A stretch of 64,000 nucleotides of DNA, taken from positions 1 to 64,000 of the forward strand of contig NZ_RJLM01000001.1 of assembly GCF_004104355.1 (NCBI RefSeq), read 5' to 3'. This document shows positions 1 to 8,252 of the stretch, piece after piece. The notes beneath the pieces are model-generated. The model saw nothing but the letters and a program-made list of their open reading frames with translations, had not been told where the DNA came from and did not search any database. The translations under genes were made by a program, and so were the position numbers. Origin of the DNA: Photobacterium chitinilyticum. Its GTDB lineage: Bacteria; Pseudomonadota; Gammaproteobacteria; Enterobacterales; Vibrionaceae. Position 1 is the stretch's first letter. Every line of letters starts with the position of its first letter.

Positions 1-104
1 ACTACATGTGTGGTCCGCCAATGATGAACGCAGCCGTTATCGGCATGCTGAAAGATCTTGGTGTCGAAGACGAAAACATCCTGCTGGATGACTTCGGTGG
101 CTAA
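1..104 (+). CDS. nqrF: Na+-translocating NADH:quinone reductase subunit F, C-terminal end (partial)
   Basis: The window opens inside a reading frame (first full codon at 3) that ends with TAA at 102-104. The 33 visible residues contain YMCGPPMMN, the Cys-Gly-Pro-Pro NAD(P)H-binding motif near the end of the ferredoxin-reductase domain, and end in LLDDFGG, typical of NqrF. NqrF takes electrons from NADH through FAD and a 2Fe-2S centre and starts the Na+-pumping chain in the inner membrane. The next two genes, apbE and nqrM, serve this complex, which supports the call. Only the C-terminus is seen. Confidence 0.9.
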
Positions 105-129
105 ATTAGCTGCACCCCAATAAGAAATT

Positions 130-158
130 GGCTGACCCGCTTCGGGTCAGCCTTTTTT
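130..158 (+). terminator. Rho-independent terminator of the nqr operon
   Basis: A GGCTGACCC/GGGTCAGCC hairpin is followed directly by a T run, 26 bases after the nqrF stop. Confidence 0.9.
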
Positions 159-271
159 CGTAAACAGAATACTAAAGCGTTTTTTATTGTGGTTATTTCA
201 ATTATGGTTCTCTTTTGGGAGACGTACTGACCATAACAAAAAGTGACCCTTTAATTGTTGAGAGTTGTTGA

Positions 272-1294
272 ATGAAGATGTTCCTGCGTAAATCAATATT
301 ATTGCTTGTCTTTGCCGTTACCTTGACAGGGTGTGGTGATCAGCGTGAGCTGATCCACCTGAATGGCTCGACGATGGGTACCTATTACTCAATCAAGTTG
401 ATCAAGCAGGAAGGCTTGCCGGCAGCAAGTGAGTTGCAGGCTGAGATTGACCGTCGTCTTGAATTGGTCAACGATCAAATGTCGACCTACCGCAAGCAAT
501 CCGAGCTCAGCCGGTTTAATCAGCATACGAGTAACCAGCCGTTCGAAGTGTCTGCTGATACCGCTAAAGTTATTGCTGAAGCCATTCGCCTGGCCGAGCT
601 GACGGATGGTGCGCTTGATGTTACCGTTGGCCCAGTTGTTAACCTGTGGAGCTTTGGACCTGAAGCTCGGCCGGAAAAAACACCGACAGCTGAAGAGCTT
701 GCCAAGCGCCGTGAAATCGTGGGTGTTCGTCATTTATCTGTTGATGGCAATACGCTATCCAAGGCGATCCCGGAGTTGTATGTTGATTTGTCGTCGATCG
801 CCAAAGGCTTTGGTGTTGATATCGTTGCCGGTTATTTTGATGAGCTGAATGTTGCCGACTACATGGTTGAGATCGGCGGTGAGCTTAGTCTTCAAGGTAA
901 CAATCTCAAGGGTGTGCCATGGCGCATTGCCATCGAGAAACCAACAGATGACGGTAGCCGTTCGGTGCAGGAAATCATTGAACCGGGCGATATGGCTGTG
1001 GCAACATCAGGTGATTATCGAAATTACTTCGAACAAGACGGTGTTCGTTACTCGCATCTTATCGATCCGAAGACCTGCAAGCCGATCACCAACCGTGTGG
1101 TGTCGGTAACCGTTTTACACCCATCCAGTATGACGGCCGATGCATTGGCAACGGCATTCTCGGTGATGGGGGAAGAGAAGTCACTGGCGCTGGCACAGCA
1201 AGAGAATTTGCCGGTTTTACTCGTTGTTAAAACCGAACAGGGCTACAAAGAGTATACCTCTGATGCCTTTGTACCTTATTTGCAGAAGAAGTAG
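272..1294 (+). CDS. apbE: FAD:protein FMN transferase (lipoprotein ApbE)
   Basis: This 340-residue protein attaches FMN through a phosphoester bond to threonines of NqrB and NqrC (and RnfG/RnfD), using FAD as donor and Mg2+ as cofactor, on the periplasmic side. It has a lipoprotein signal peptide with lipobox LTGC (Cys21), the N-terminal GSTMGTYY motif, DLSSIAKGFGVD in the FAD-binding region, SGDYRNYF, YSHLIDP and the metal-binding TADALATA segment. Length is normal for the family. Its place between nqrF and nqrM matches other Vibrionaceae. The start at 272 has only a weak ribosome site; an in-frame ATG two codons later is possible. Confidence 0.95.
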   Translation: MKMFLRKSILLLVFAVTLTGCGDQRELIHLNGSTMGTYYSIKLIKQEGLPAASELQAEIDRRLELVNDQMSTYRKQSELSRFNQHTSNQPFEVSADTAKVIAEAIRLAELTDGALDVTVGPVVNLWSFGPEARPEKTPTAEELAKRREIVGVRHLSVDGNTLSKAIPELYVDLSSIAKGFGVDIVAGYFDELNVADYMVEIGGELSLQGNNLKGVPWRIAIEKPTDDGSRSVQEIIEPGDMAVATSGDYRNYFEQDGVRYSHLIDPKTCKPITNRVVSVTVLHPSSMTADALATAFSVMGEEKSLALAQQENLPVLLVVKTEQGYKEYTSDAFVPYLQKK

Positions 1295-1303
1295 AGAATT
1301 ATC

Positions 1304-1525
1304 ATGGTCGTATATCTAACCACCTTTGTAGTCTTTTTGCTGGTTATCGTTGCGATGGCAGTAGGATACATTTTCCAGCGTAAAACGGTAAGCGGTAGCT
1401 GTGGAGGCCTTGACGGTATTGGTATCGCCAAAGAATGTGATTGCCCTGAACCGTGCGATGCGCGTAAAAAGCGCGAGGCACGTGAAGCTAAGCAAGCTGA
1501 GTGGCAGAAAAATCAGATAATCTGA
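1304..1525 (+). CDS. nqrM: Na+-NQR maturation protein NqrM
   Basis: This 73-residue protein has one N-terminal membrane segment (about residues 4-23) and a short tail with four cysteines (C33, C45, C47, C51), then a charged Lys/Arg/Glu-rich end. NqrM proteins (formerly DUF539) share this layout and are needed to deliver or build the iron centre held between NqrD and NqrE. The gene lies nine bases after apbE and is followed by a strong terminator, so the two are probably co-transcribed. Confidence 0.92.
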   Translation: MVVYLTTFVVFLLVIVAMAVGYIFQRKTVSGSCGGLDGIGIAKECDCPEPCDARKKREAREAKQAEWQKNQII

Positions 1526-1538
1526 TACCAACCAATTG

Positions 1539-1568
1539 AAAAAGCCTGAGCATGCTCAGGCTTTTTTT
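1539..1568. terminator. Bidirectional terminator between nqrM and the diguanylate cyclase gene
   Basis: A perfect palindromic stem, GCCTGAGCATGCTCAGGC, is flanked by an A run on one side and a T run on the other. It can serve nqrM on the plus strand and the convergent gene on the minus strand. Confidence 0.9.
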
Positions 1569-1582
1569 GTTGGTTGTGTGGT

Positions 1583-2818
1583 TTAAGAATGCGGGGCTAC
1601 CTGTATCTGATTTCGGCCGTTATGCTTGGCTCGATAGAGATAGCCATCAGCGGTTTTAAGCAACTCGCTGAGTTGATGATGGGTTCCGCCCGCTGTGCCG
1701 ATGCTGATAGTTACCCTGATCGATGCATTTTGGTAAGTAATGACTAACTGTTCGATGGATTGCCGAAGTTGTTCAAGCTGAAGTAAGAACTGTTGTGGGT
1801 TTCTGCAGCTCTGAATGCAGAATTCTTCGCCGCCAAAACGAGCGACGATGGCATCGGGAAAGTGTAACTGTAGCTGCTGGCTGATCTGGACTAGCACTTC
1901 ATCCCCGGCATCATGGCCATATGTATCGTTGACCTTTTTGAAGAAATCGATATCTAACATGGCGATATTCCGATGCTCACAGCGATCTTTGTTACAATTT
2001 TGGTCGAAGAAGTAGCGTCGGTTCCAAAGCCCGGTCAGCGCATCTTGGTTGGCCATACGATAAAGTTTGTCGGCGGTATCTTTCATATTCAGGATATGGT
2101 GTATCCGACAATAGAACTCTTCTTGATTGAATGGCTTTTTTAGGAAGTCATTGGCACCAGCTTTCAGAAACAGGGCTGTCATTGCATCATCGTTGCTACC
2201 CGAGAGGCCGAGAATGGCTAGCTGGTTACGGTTATAATTTTTGCGGATGTCACGGACCATAGTAATGCCGTCTTTTTCCGGCATATCGTGGTCTGTGATG
2301 ACCAAACTGATATCAGGGTGCAGCTCTAATTGCTCGAGGGCTTCCTGGCCATGACACGCTTCTAATACCCTGAGGTTTTGCCTCTTGAGCAGATTGACTA
2401 GGTGGTGACGTACCGTGGCAGAGTCTTCCACAACCATTGCTTTGTGATGGAGGTTAGCTTCCAGTCGCTGTAGTAGCGGTATGAGGTAAGACACCGACGC
2501 CGGACTGTCTTTCAGCAAATAGTCGATGACTCCTTTGGACAGGACGGTATCGCGGATTTGATTGCTGAACTGAGCCGTAAGTACAATGACCTTAAGATTT
2601 TGGCTCAAGACCAAATCGATAATTTCACCATCCTGGCCATCGGGGAGGCAGTAATCCAGTACGGAACAAAGAAAATCTCTTTGTTTCGTAAGGATCTGTC
2701 GGGCCTGAGCGATGGTTTCGGCAAAAACGGGCTCAAAGCCTGCTTGAGTTAGCTGGATGTTGAGGTAGTTACGAAAGGCTCTGCTGTCTTCTACGACAAG
2801 GATCTTATACAGCGACAT
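1583..2818 (-). CDS. Response regulator with two receiver domains and a GGDEF diguanylate cyclase
   Basis: 411 residues in three parts. Receiver 1 (about 4-120) has acidic residues E10/D11 and likely phospho-acceptor D55. Receiver 2 (about 125-245) has VVEDS and D176 in the DHDMP motif. The GGDEF domain (about 255-411) has DALTGLWNRR and an intact GGEEF at 329-333, so cyclic di-GMP synthesis is likely. The RxxD inhibitory site normally found five residues before GGEEF is absent (FPDA stands there). No membrane segment is seen, so the protein is cytoplasmic. The start is supported by AAGGA five bases before the ATG. No partner kinase lies nearby. Confidence 0.88.
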   Translation of the reverse strand: MSLYKILVVEDSRAFRNYLNIQLTQAGFEPVFAETIAQARQILTKQRDFLCSVLDYCLPDGQDGEIIDLVLSQNLKVIVLTAQFSNQIRDTVLSKGVIDYLLKDSPASVSYLIPLLQRLEANLHHKAMVVEDSATVRHHLVNLLKRQNLRVLEACHGQEALEQLELHPDISLVITDHDMPEKDGITMVRDIRKNYNRNQLAILGLSGSNDDAMTALFLKAGANDFLKKPFNQEEFYCRIHHILNMKDTADKLYRMANQDALTGLWNRRYFFDQNCNKDRCEHRNIAMLDIDFFKKVNDTYGHDAGDEVLVQISQQLQLHFPDAIVARFGGEEFCIQSCRNPQQFLLQLEQLRQSIEQLVITYQNASIRVTISIGTAGGTHHQLSELLKTADGYLYRAKHNGRNQIQVAPHS

Positions 2819-2971
2819 CTTATTCCTTTACCCGATACTTCTGGGTGTTTTAGCTATCCTCGCGAATTGATTCATCGATTAATAGCATTTTTGTTGTTAA
2901 GGCGGCAACCCTATCTATTCATATTTGAGTTGTGGTGGGAGTTCTATTTATGGTTTGTACCAGATAATGGT

Positions 2972-2991
2972 AACTGTATAAAAAAACAGTG
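2972..2991 (+). promoter_or_regulatory. LexA (SOS) box of dinB
   Basis: CTGT, eight A/T-rich bases, then ACAG match the gammaproteobacterial LexA core CTGT-N8-ACAG. The box sits directly upstream of a perfect TATAAT (2993-2998), so bound LexA would block RNA polymerase. It is about 65 bases before the dinB start. Confidence 0.88.
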
Positions 2992-2992
2992 G

Positions 2993-2998
2993 TATAAT
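2993..2998 (+). promoter_or_regulatory. -10 element of dinB promoter
   Basis: A consensus TATAAT follows the LexA box. No good -35 is seen, since that position falls in the LexA box. Confidence 0.6.
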
Positions 2999-3054
2999 GA
3001 GTCTAATTAAATGAGATTTACCTATCGCCCAAGCGACTAATAACTCTGAGAGCT

Positions 3055-4146
3055 ATGCCGCAGTCAAACGCCTCATCAACAGCTCCTGTGCAGCGTAAAA
3101 TTATTCATGTCGATATGGATTGTTTTTTTGCAGCAGTTGAAATACGTGATAACCCAGAGCTGAAGAACAAACCGATAGCGATTGGAGGGCGTTCTGAGCA
3201 GCGAGGGGTACTCAGCACCTGTAACTATCTTGCCCGTCAGTATGGAGTCAGATCGGCAATGCCAACAGCCCAGGCGATGAAGCTGTGCCCGCACCTGATC
3301 CTTGTTGCTGGCCGGATGGCTGTGTATAGAGAGGTTTCTAAGCAAATTAGGGAAATTTTTCAACGCTATACCGATAAAATAGAGCCGCTGTCACTGGATG
3401 AAGCCTACCTTGATGTAACGGAGTGTGAACTACTACATGGCTCTGCGACCCTGATAGCTCAGGATATTCGCCGGGCAATAAGCGACGAGCTAGACCTGAC
3501 AGCTTCGGCAGGCATTGCTCCTGTTAAGTTCATTGCCAAAATAGCCTCTGATTTGAACAAGCCCGATGGTCAGTATGTGGTTACCCCTGACGATATTCCT
3601 GATTTTGTGGCGAACCTAAAACTGGAGAAGATCCCCGGTGTTGGCAAGGTTACGATTCAGAAGCTCCATGAAAAGGGCTTGTATATCGGCAAGGATGTAC
3701 AAGGATATGATCGTAATTTGCTGCTGCAGCAGTTCGGCAAGTTTGGCCAGTCTTTATGGTCGCGTGCGCATGGCGTCGATAACCGTGAGATTGTGGTTGA
3801 ACGTGAGCGAAAGTCGGTGGGTGTCGAACGGACATTTTCAAAAAATATTATCAGCTATGAGCAGTGCTGGCAGGTAGTCGAGGCTTTGTACCCTGAGCTT
3901 GAAAGGCGGCTCAAACAGGTGAGGCCGGAGTTAAATATTGCCAAGCAAGGCATTAAGGTTAAGTTTGCTGATTTTCAGCAAACAACGGTCGAGCATAGCC
4001 AAGCCAAACTGGATAAAGCACAGTTTGTCGGTTTGCTCAACGAGGCGTTAACCCGGCAGAAGGATCGGGAGATCAGATTGATAGGGCTCAGTGTCGGATT
4101 GGAGCTGGGGCTCAAGGCACAGCAGCTGTCATTTGAGGGCTTTTAG
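3055..4146 (+). CDS. dinB: DNA polymerase IV (Y-family, error-prone)
   Basis: 363 residues. Polymerase IV copies past damaged bases and is induced in the SOS response. Visible features are the N-terminal catalytic motif [11 protein letters not shown] (D20), the second acidic motif SLDEAYLD, the helix-hairpin-helix IPGVGKVT in the thumb region, a little-finger domain, and a C-terminal QLSFEGF peptide like those that bind the sliding clamp. The N-terminus is about 13 residues longer than the shortest family members. ATG at 3055 has only a GAGAG-like ribosome site. A LexA box overlaps its promoter. Confidence 0.95.
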   Translation: MPQSNASSTAPVQRKIIHVDMDCFFAAVEIRDNPELKNKPIAIGGRSEQRGVLSTCNYLARQYGVRSAMPTAQAMKLCPHLILVAGRMAVYREVSKQIREIFQRYTDKIEPLSLDEAYLDVTECELLHGSATLIAQDIRRAISDELDLTASAGIAPVKFIAKIASDLNKPDGQYVVTPDDIPDFVANLKLEKIPGVGKVTIQKLHEKGLYIGKDVQGYDRNLLLQQFGKFGQSLWSRAHGVDNREIVVERERKSVGVERTFSKNIISYEQCWQVVEALYPELERRLKQVRPELNIAKQGIKVKFADFQQTTVEHSQAKLDKAQFVGLLNEALTRQKDREIRLIGLSVGLELGLKAQQLSFEGF

Positions 4147-4150
4147 GTAT

Positions 4151-4185
4151 AAAAAAGGCGAGTCTCTATCATTTAGAAACTCGCC
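4151..4185 (-). terminator. Terminator of pepD
   Basis: A GGCGAGT.../...ACTCGCC stem with an A run on the plus-strand left side, giving a T run on the minus strand just past the pepD stop. Confidence 0.82.
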
Positions 4186-4211
4186 CCTATCACTCGATAC
4201 TCAGTAACTGA

Positions 4212-5669
4212 TTACTTAGCCGGAATTGCCTTCAGGATAGCAACCATCTGCTCCCAGAACAGACCAACCGTCTCGATGTTCACTTTCTCGTCTGGCGAGT
4301 GCGGGAACTTGATCGTCGGGCCGAAAGAAATCATATCCATTGTTGGGTATGGTTCTTTGAACAGACCACACTCGAGTCCGGCATGGATCACCATGATGTT
4401 CGGGGTCCTACCGTAGATAGCGTTGTAGGTTTCACGGAACAGGTGCATGACTTCAGAATCGGCATCTGGTTTCCAGCCTGGGTAGGCGCCAGAGAACTCA
4501 CACTGGACACCAGCCAGATCAGCAATGGCCGTTAGCATGCCTTCAACATTGCTGCGGCCAGAATCGATCAGAGAGCGGATGAGACACAGGATCGTAATCT
4601 TATCAATATCTGTGGTGATGACGCCGACATTCAGTGATGTTTCAACCACCCCTTCGATGTCATCACTCATGCGGATCACACCGTTCGGGCAGGCATTCAG
4701 TACCGCATAAAAGCGCTTCTGTGCCGTTTCTGTCAGTACATCAGCAGGCAGTTCAACTGGTTCGACAAACAGGTTGATGTCTGTTTCGATTTTACCCAGT
4801 TCGGTAGTCAGAATTGACTGGTAGTACGTGAACAGCTCGTTTAGCTTGTCGACATTTGCAGCTGGCAGTGTTGCAAGGGCAAATGCTTCACGCGGAATCG
4901 CATTACGCAGGCTACCGCCTGTCAGGTTATTCAGGCGCAGGCCTAGCTCTTCAGCGTGGGCAAACAGGAAGCGACCCAGTAGTTTGTTGGCATTGGCACG
5001 ACCGGTGTGGATATCACAGCCTGAGTGGCCGCCTTTAAGACCTTTAATAACTAGCTTAACTGCTGCGTGTCCAGCCGGTACAGCCTCGCGCTCGATATCT
5101 AGCGTGATAGAACCGTCTACACCGCCGGCACAGCCCATGTACACTTCGCCCTCTTGCTCAGAGTCAGTGTTCAGTAGGATGTCACCTTCAAGCCAGCCTT
5201 CTTCAAGGCCGAAAGCACCTGTCATACCGGCTTCTTCATCGATAGTCAGTAGTACTTCCAATGGACCGTGCTCAACATCTTTTGCTGCCAGCACAGCCAG
5301 ACATGCCGCCATGCCCATACCGTTGTCAGCGCCAAGAGTTGTCCCTTTCGCCGTTACCCACTCGCCGTCGATATAAGGCAGAATAGGATCTTCGGTGAAT
5401 TCGTGCTCAGTGTCTTCATTCTTCTGCGGCACCATATCAATGTGTGCTTGAAGAACGACACCTTTACGGTCTTCCATCCCTGGTGTAGCAGGCTTCTTGA
5501 TAAATACGTTGCCAACCGCATCACGGCGTACGTCTAGGCCTTCACCTTCAGCAAATTTGATGATGTGCTGAGCGAGTTGCTCTTCATGCTTGGAAGGGTG
5601 AGGAATAGAACAGATTTGATCGAAGAATTGCCACACAGGTTGCGGTGACAGTTGACTGATTTCAGACAC
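4212..5669 (-). CDS. pepD: Aminoacyl-histidine dipeptidase (peptidase D, M20 family)
   Basis: 485 residues, the usual length of PepD. It hydrolyses Xaa-His dipeptides such as carnosine in the cytosol using two metal ions. The metal-site motifs are present: HIDMVP (H76), GADNGMG (D115) and the catalytic DEEAGMTGA (E145/E146). A lid/dimerisation domain lies about residues 185-400, and late motif HAGLECG carries further ligands. Translation starts at GTG 5669, preceded by a strong AAAGGAG six bases upstream. It is monocistronic with its own terminator. Confidence 0.95.
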   Translation of the reverse strand: MSEISQLSPQPVWQFFDQICSIPHPSKHEEQLAQHIIKFAEGEGLDVRRDAVGNVFIKKPATPGMEDRKGVVLQAHIDMVPQKNEDTEHEFTEDPILPYIDGEWVTAKGTTLGADNGMGMAACLAVLAAKDVEHGPLEVLLTIDEEAGMTGAFGLEEGWLEGDILLNTDSEQEGEVYMGCAGGVDGSITLDIEREAVPAGHAAVKLVIKGLKGGHSGCDIHTGRANANKLLGRFLFAHAEELGLRLNNLTGGSLRNAIPREAFALATLPAANVDKLNELFTYYQSILTTELGKIETDINLFVEPVELPADVLTETAQKRFYAVLNACPNGVIRMSDDIEGVVETSLNVGVITTDIDKITILCLIRSLIDSGRSNVEGMLTAIADLAGVQCEFSGAYPGWKPDADSEVMHLFRETYNAIYGRTPNIMVIHAGLECGLFKEPYPTMDMISFGPTIKFPHSPDEKVNIETVGLFWEQMVAILKAIPAK

Positions 5670-6101
5670 AGCAGTCTCCTTTATAAACTATTGGGCTTAA
5701 GCGATTCACTAGCTGAATATCGGCTAATGAGCTAACAAGGTCAGCAGAATAAACTATCGCGATAACTAAAAGGATACCACTGCGTCTGATACGGGAACAG
5801 TTAAATCTTAAATTGCGAAATATGGACGTTAAGATTGTGACCGCTCGCAAGAAGTTGCTCGCTGGCTGCCGAAATTTGTTCCTCTTGCTGAACAGTTTTT
5901 TGTCTGTGTTCTGTCAGTTGAGCAAGGTTGGTATTGATTGCCCGGGAGTCTTTGGATAAGACGCAACAAATCAAGAACCAGACTGTAACACTTTAGTCGC
6001 GAATTGCTAAAGTTGCACGTTTAACTGGTGTAATAAAATTACAGTAAAAGGAGGTCTTGCGCACATAAATCAGAAAAGTGTGACGAGGTTAAAGAAAATA
6101 C
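5670..6101. other. Intergenic region upstream of pepD and of the VcdRP-like RNA
   Basis: No convincing gene is seen. It should hold the pepD promoter (minus) and upstream control sites of the RNA gene (plus). A single CRP half-site, TGTGA at 6079-6083, lies in an A-rich context, but the second half does not match. Confidence 0.5.
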
Positions 6102-6130
6102 TTGTAAGTTTATTACGTGATGGGTATAGT
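6102..6130 (+). promoter_or_regulatory. Sigma-70 promoter of the VcdRP-like RNA
   Basis: TTGTAA (6102-6107), a 17-base spacer and TATAGT (6125-6130) give a well-spaced promoter with a predicted start near 6136. Confidence 0.65.
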
Positions 6131-6285
6131 TTAACCATCTTCTGGTGAAGATGAAATAACACAGTAAACCGCTCTAGGATGAGCCCGAGGTATCGCCTCC
6201 AGGGAACTGAGATTAAGTAAAGCCCAGATGGCTGAGCACTAAACGTTTTATGTGTTTTGATAACTTAATAATTAAGGTGATAAAG

Positions 6286-6375
6286 ATGAAAGCATTCGAT
6301 TCAATTGCAAGTTTTTGGAATAACCGTTCTGTATACACTGGTAACTTCCAGTACCCGAACCCATTCGGCTATTAA
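6286..6375 (+). CDS. vcdP: 29-residue small protein (VcdP-like)
   Basis: ATG at 6286, TAA at 6373-6375. The protein begins MKAFDSIASFWNNR and ends FQYPNPFGY. It is rich in aromatic residues and has no membrane segment or signal peptide. A ribosome site, AAGGTG, lies nine bases upstream. Length matches VcdP of V. cholerae, which binds and stimulates citrate synthase GltA. I do not have that sequence to align, so the symbol is tentative. It is too short for usual gene callers, but the strong ribosome site and the setting inside a promoter-to-terminator unit support translation. Confidence 0.65.
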   Translation: MKAFDSIASFWNNRSVYTGNFQYPNPFGY

Positions 6376-6436
6376 TTCATGATGTTGTGCCTGAGTCTTA
6401 GTGGTTCAGGCATGGTGTCTCGAGCAGTATTGTTCA

Positions 6437-6446
6437 CCCCCCCCCC
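6437..6446 (+). repeat. Ten-C homopolymer in the small RNA 3' region
   Basis: Ten consecutive C residues between the peptide stop and the terminator. In a VcdR-type RNA this would be the pairing region for G-rich ribosome sites. Confidence 0.75.
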
Positions 6447-6495
6447 TTTATTGAGAATTTAGAATATCCGCTTTTCGGCTATTCAATACATTCTT

Positions 6496-6526
6496 ACGCC
6501 ACTCCTTATTGGGGTGGCGTTTTTTT
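6496..6526 (+). terminator. Terminator of the VcdRP-like RNA
   Basis: A ten-pair stem (ACGCCACTCC/GGGGTGGCGT) with loop TTATT is followed by a long T run. Confidence 0.92.
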
Positions 6527-6848
6527 CTCTCAAAACGCCCTCGTTGTCAGCACATAAATTCCACAGTTTTTCTGTTATAGCTATGAATTCGATTACATCT
6601 CGCCTGGGGTGGGGAATTCATAATTATCCTGATGCATATTATCGTTTGCGTAGCTGTGAAAAAATTTCAATGGTCAAAAAAACAACATGATACACTAATG
6701 TTAACTCTATGAATTTAAAGCGGTTGTGGTTTTCACTTTTCTTATTTGGTTGGTTTTTATCCGGTTAGCCCTGTGTGCTACTGATAGTTGCGTTATTTTC
6801 TGGAAATTGCTTGCCAAGGAGCATATAATCGCCCCCCAAAAATAGATC
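6527..6848. other. Intergenic region upstream of the purine permease gene
   Basis: No gene seen. It is AT-rich and presumably holds the permease promoter; a PurR-like operator lies at its right end. Confidence 0.5.
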
Positions 6849-6864
6849 ACGCAAACGTTTTCTA
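6849..6864 (+). promoter_or_regulatory. PurR-like operator
   Basis: ACGCAAACGTTTTCTA matches the PurR consensus ACGCAAACGTTTGCGT except near its right end. It lies 45 bases before the start of a purine permease gene, as expected for repression when hypoxanthine or guanine is plentiful. Confidence 0.8.
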
Positions 6865-6909
6865 TTTCAACTTTAACTTGCGTGTATTATCTCCAAGGAA
6901 CCGAGAGCA

Positions 6910-8199
6910 ATGCTTGAGAAACTTTTCAAACTGACAGAGCATGGTACGGATGTCCGCACCGAACTGTTAGCGGGTATGACGACCTTCCTGACAATGGCTT
7001 ACATCATTTTTGTAAACCCGACCATGCTGGCAACGACGGGGATGGATCAAGGGGCGGTGTTTGTTGCGACTTGTCTGGCTGCGATGGTCGGTTGCTTCAT
7101 TATGGGCTTTGTCGCCAATTACCCAGTTGCTCAGGCTCCGGGGATGGGCTTGAATGCGTTCTTTACCTATGGCGTTGTTCTTGGGATGGGACATACGTGG
7201 CAGGTTGCGTTGGCTGCGGTATTCCTATCTGGCTTATGCTTTATCGTGTTGAGTGTGCTGCGGGTGCGTGAGTGGATCATCAATGCGATCCCGATGGCTT
7301 TACGTACCGGTATCTCGGCTGGTATCGGTTTGTTCTTGGCGTTTATTGCATTGCAGAGCTCCGGCATTGTAGTTGATAACCCGGCAACACTGGTACACGT
7401 TGGTGATCTAACCAGTTTTCCGGCAATGATGGCTTCACTGGGTTTTTTCCTGACCATTGCATTAGTCCATCGAGGCTATAAAGCCGCGGTGCTGATCGCC
7501 ATTCTTGCGGTAACAGTAATGGGTATTCTGTTTGGTGATATTACCTACAGTGGTGTGATGTCGATGCCGCCAAGCATTGCGCCAACATTTATGCAGATGG
7601 ATTTTAGCGGTGCACTTGAAGTCGGTCTGATTTCTGTTGTGTTTGCTTTCCTGTTTGTCGATCTGTTCGATACGGCTGGTACGCTGGTGGGAGTGGCAAC
7701 AAAAGCAGATCTTATGGATAAAGATGGCAAGCTGCCTCGTTTGAACCGTGCGCTGCTCGCTGATAGTACGGCGACCTCTGTGGGGGCGATTCTAGGTACA
7801 TCAAATACGACATCTTTTGTCGAGAGTGTATCGGGTGTTGCGGTCGGTGGACGTACTGGGTTGACGGCTGTCACCGTCGGTGTATTGTTCTTCCTGGCAT
7901 TGTTCTTTGCTCCACTGGCAGGTATGGTTCCAGCCTATGCCACTGCCGGCGCCTTGTTCTACGTTGCTATCCTGATGATGTCAGGCTTGGTGAGTGTAGA
8001 CTGGCGTGACTTAACAGAAGCGGCTCCTGTAGTTGTAGTTTGTCTATTGATGCCGTTAACATACTCCATCGCTGAAGGTATCGGCCTTGGCTTTATCACT
8101 TATGCTGCAGTTAAAGTAATGAGTGGCAAGGGAAGAGATGTAAATGTTAGCGTATGGGTTATAGCAGCTCTATTTATTGCTAAAATTATCTTTTTATAA
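6910..8199 (+). CDS. NCS2-family purine nucleobase permease (AzgA type)
   Basis: 429 residues with about 12-14 hydrophobic segments, inner membrane. It opens with LTEHGTDVRTELLAG and TFLTMAYIIFVNP, typical of the AzgA-like branch that imports guanine, hypoxanthine or adenine with protons. Other family motifs are APGMGLNAFF, VDLFDTAGTLVGVA and the GTSNTTSFVES signature. The PurR-like operator upstream and gpt 53 bases downstream point to purine uptake and salvage. Which base it prefers cannot be read from the sequence. A CCAAGGA ribosome site precedes the ATG. Confidence 0.9.
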   Translation: MLEKLFKLTEHGTDVRTELLAGMTTFLTMAYIIFVNPTMLATTGMDQGAVFVATCLAAMVGCFIMGFVANYPVAQAPGMGLNAFFTYGVVLGMGHTWQVALAAVFLSGLCFIVLSVLRVREWIINAIPMALRTGISAGIGLFLAFIALQSSGIVVDNPATLVHVGDLTSFPAMMASLGFFLTIALVHRGYKAAVLIAILAVTVMGILFGDITYSGVMSMPPSIAPTFMQMDFSGALEVGLISVVFAFLFVDLFDTAGTLVGVATKADLMDKDGKLPRLNRALLADSTATSVGAILGTSNTTSFVESVSGVAVGGRTGLTAVTVGVLFFLALFFAPLAGMVPAYATAGALFYVAILMMSGLVSVDWRDLTEAAPVVVVCLLMPLTYSIAEGIGLGFITYAAVKVMSGKGRDVNVSVWVIAALFIAKIIFL

Positions 8200-8252
8200 C
8201 AGTTTATAAATATATCCAGCGACAATATCGCTGATTCAGAGGTTCATCGGAT

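Larger units (their letters stand above)
6136..6526 (+). ncRNA. Probable dual-function small RNA (VcdRP-like)
   Basis: The segment from the promoter to the terminator at 6496-6526 forms a stand-alone unit of about 390 bases between pepD and the purine permease gene. It begins with a tight hairpin (CATCTTC/GAAGATG, 6136-6153), carries a 29-codon reading frame with a ribosome site, then a TGCCTGA/TCAGGCA hairpin, a run of ten C (6437-6446) and a rho-independent terminator. Known from Vibrio cholerae: VcdRP is a CRP-activated RNA that encodes a 29-residue protein (VcdP, which acts on citrate synthase) and whose C-rich part base-pairs with PTS sugar-transporter mRNAs. Peptide length, C-tract and terminator fit that plan. 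The identity is inferred, not aligned. Confidence 0.62.

Noticed and set aside
4828-5376. 182-codon plus-strand frame over pepD
   Set aside because: It is antisense to the well-supported pepD, with Ser/Pro/Arg-rich low-complexity content and no ribosome site.
5662-5850. 62-codon minus-strand frame upstream of pepD
   Set aside because: It overlaps the pepD start in another frame and shows no family features or ribosome site.
6079-6094. CRP site for the VcdRP-like RNA
   Set aside because: Only one half (TGTGA) matches, and its centre is about 50 bases from the predicted start, between the usual CRP positions.
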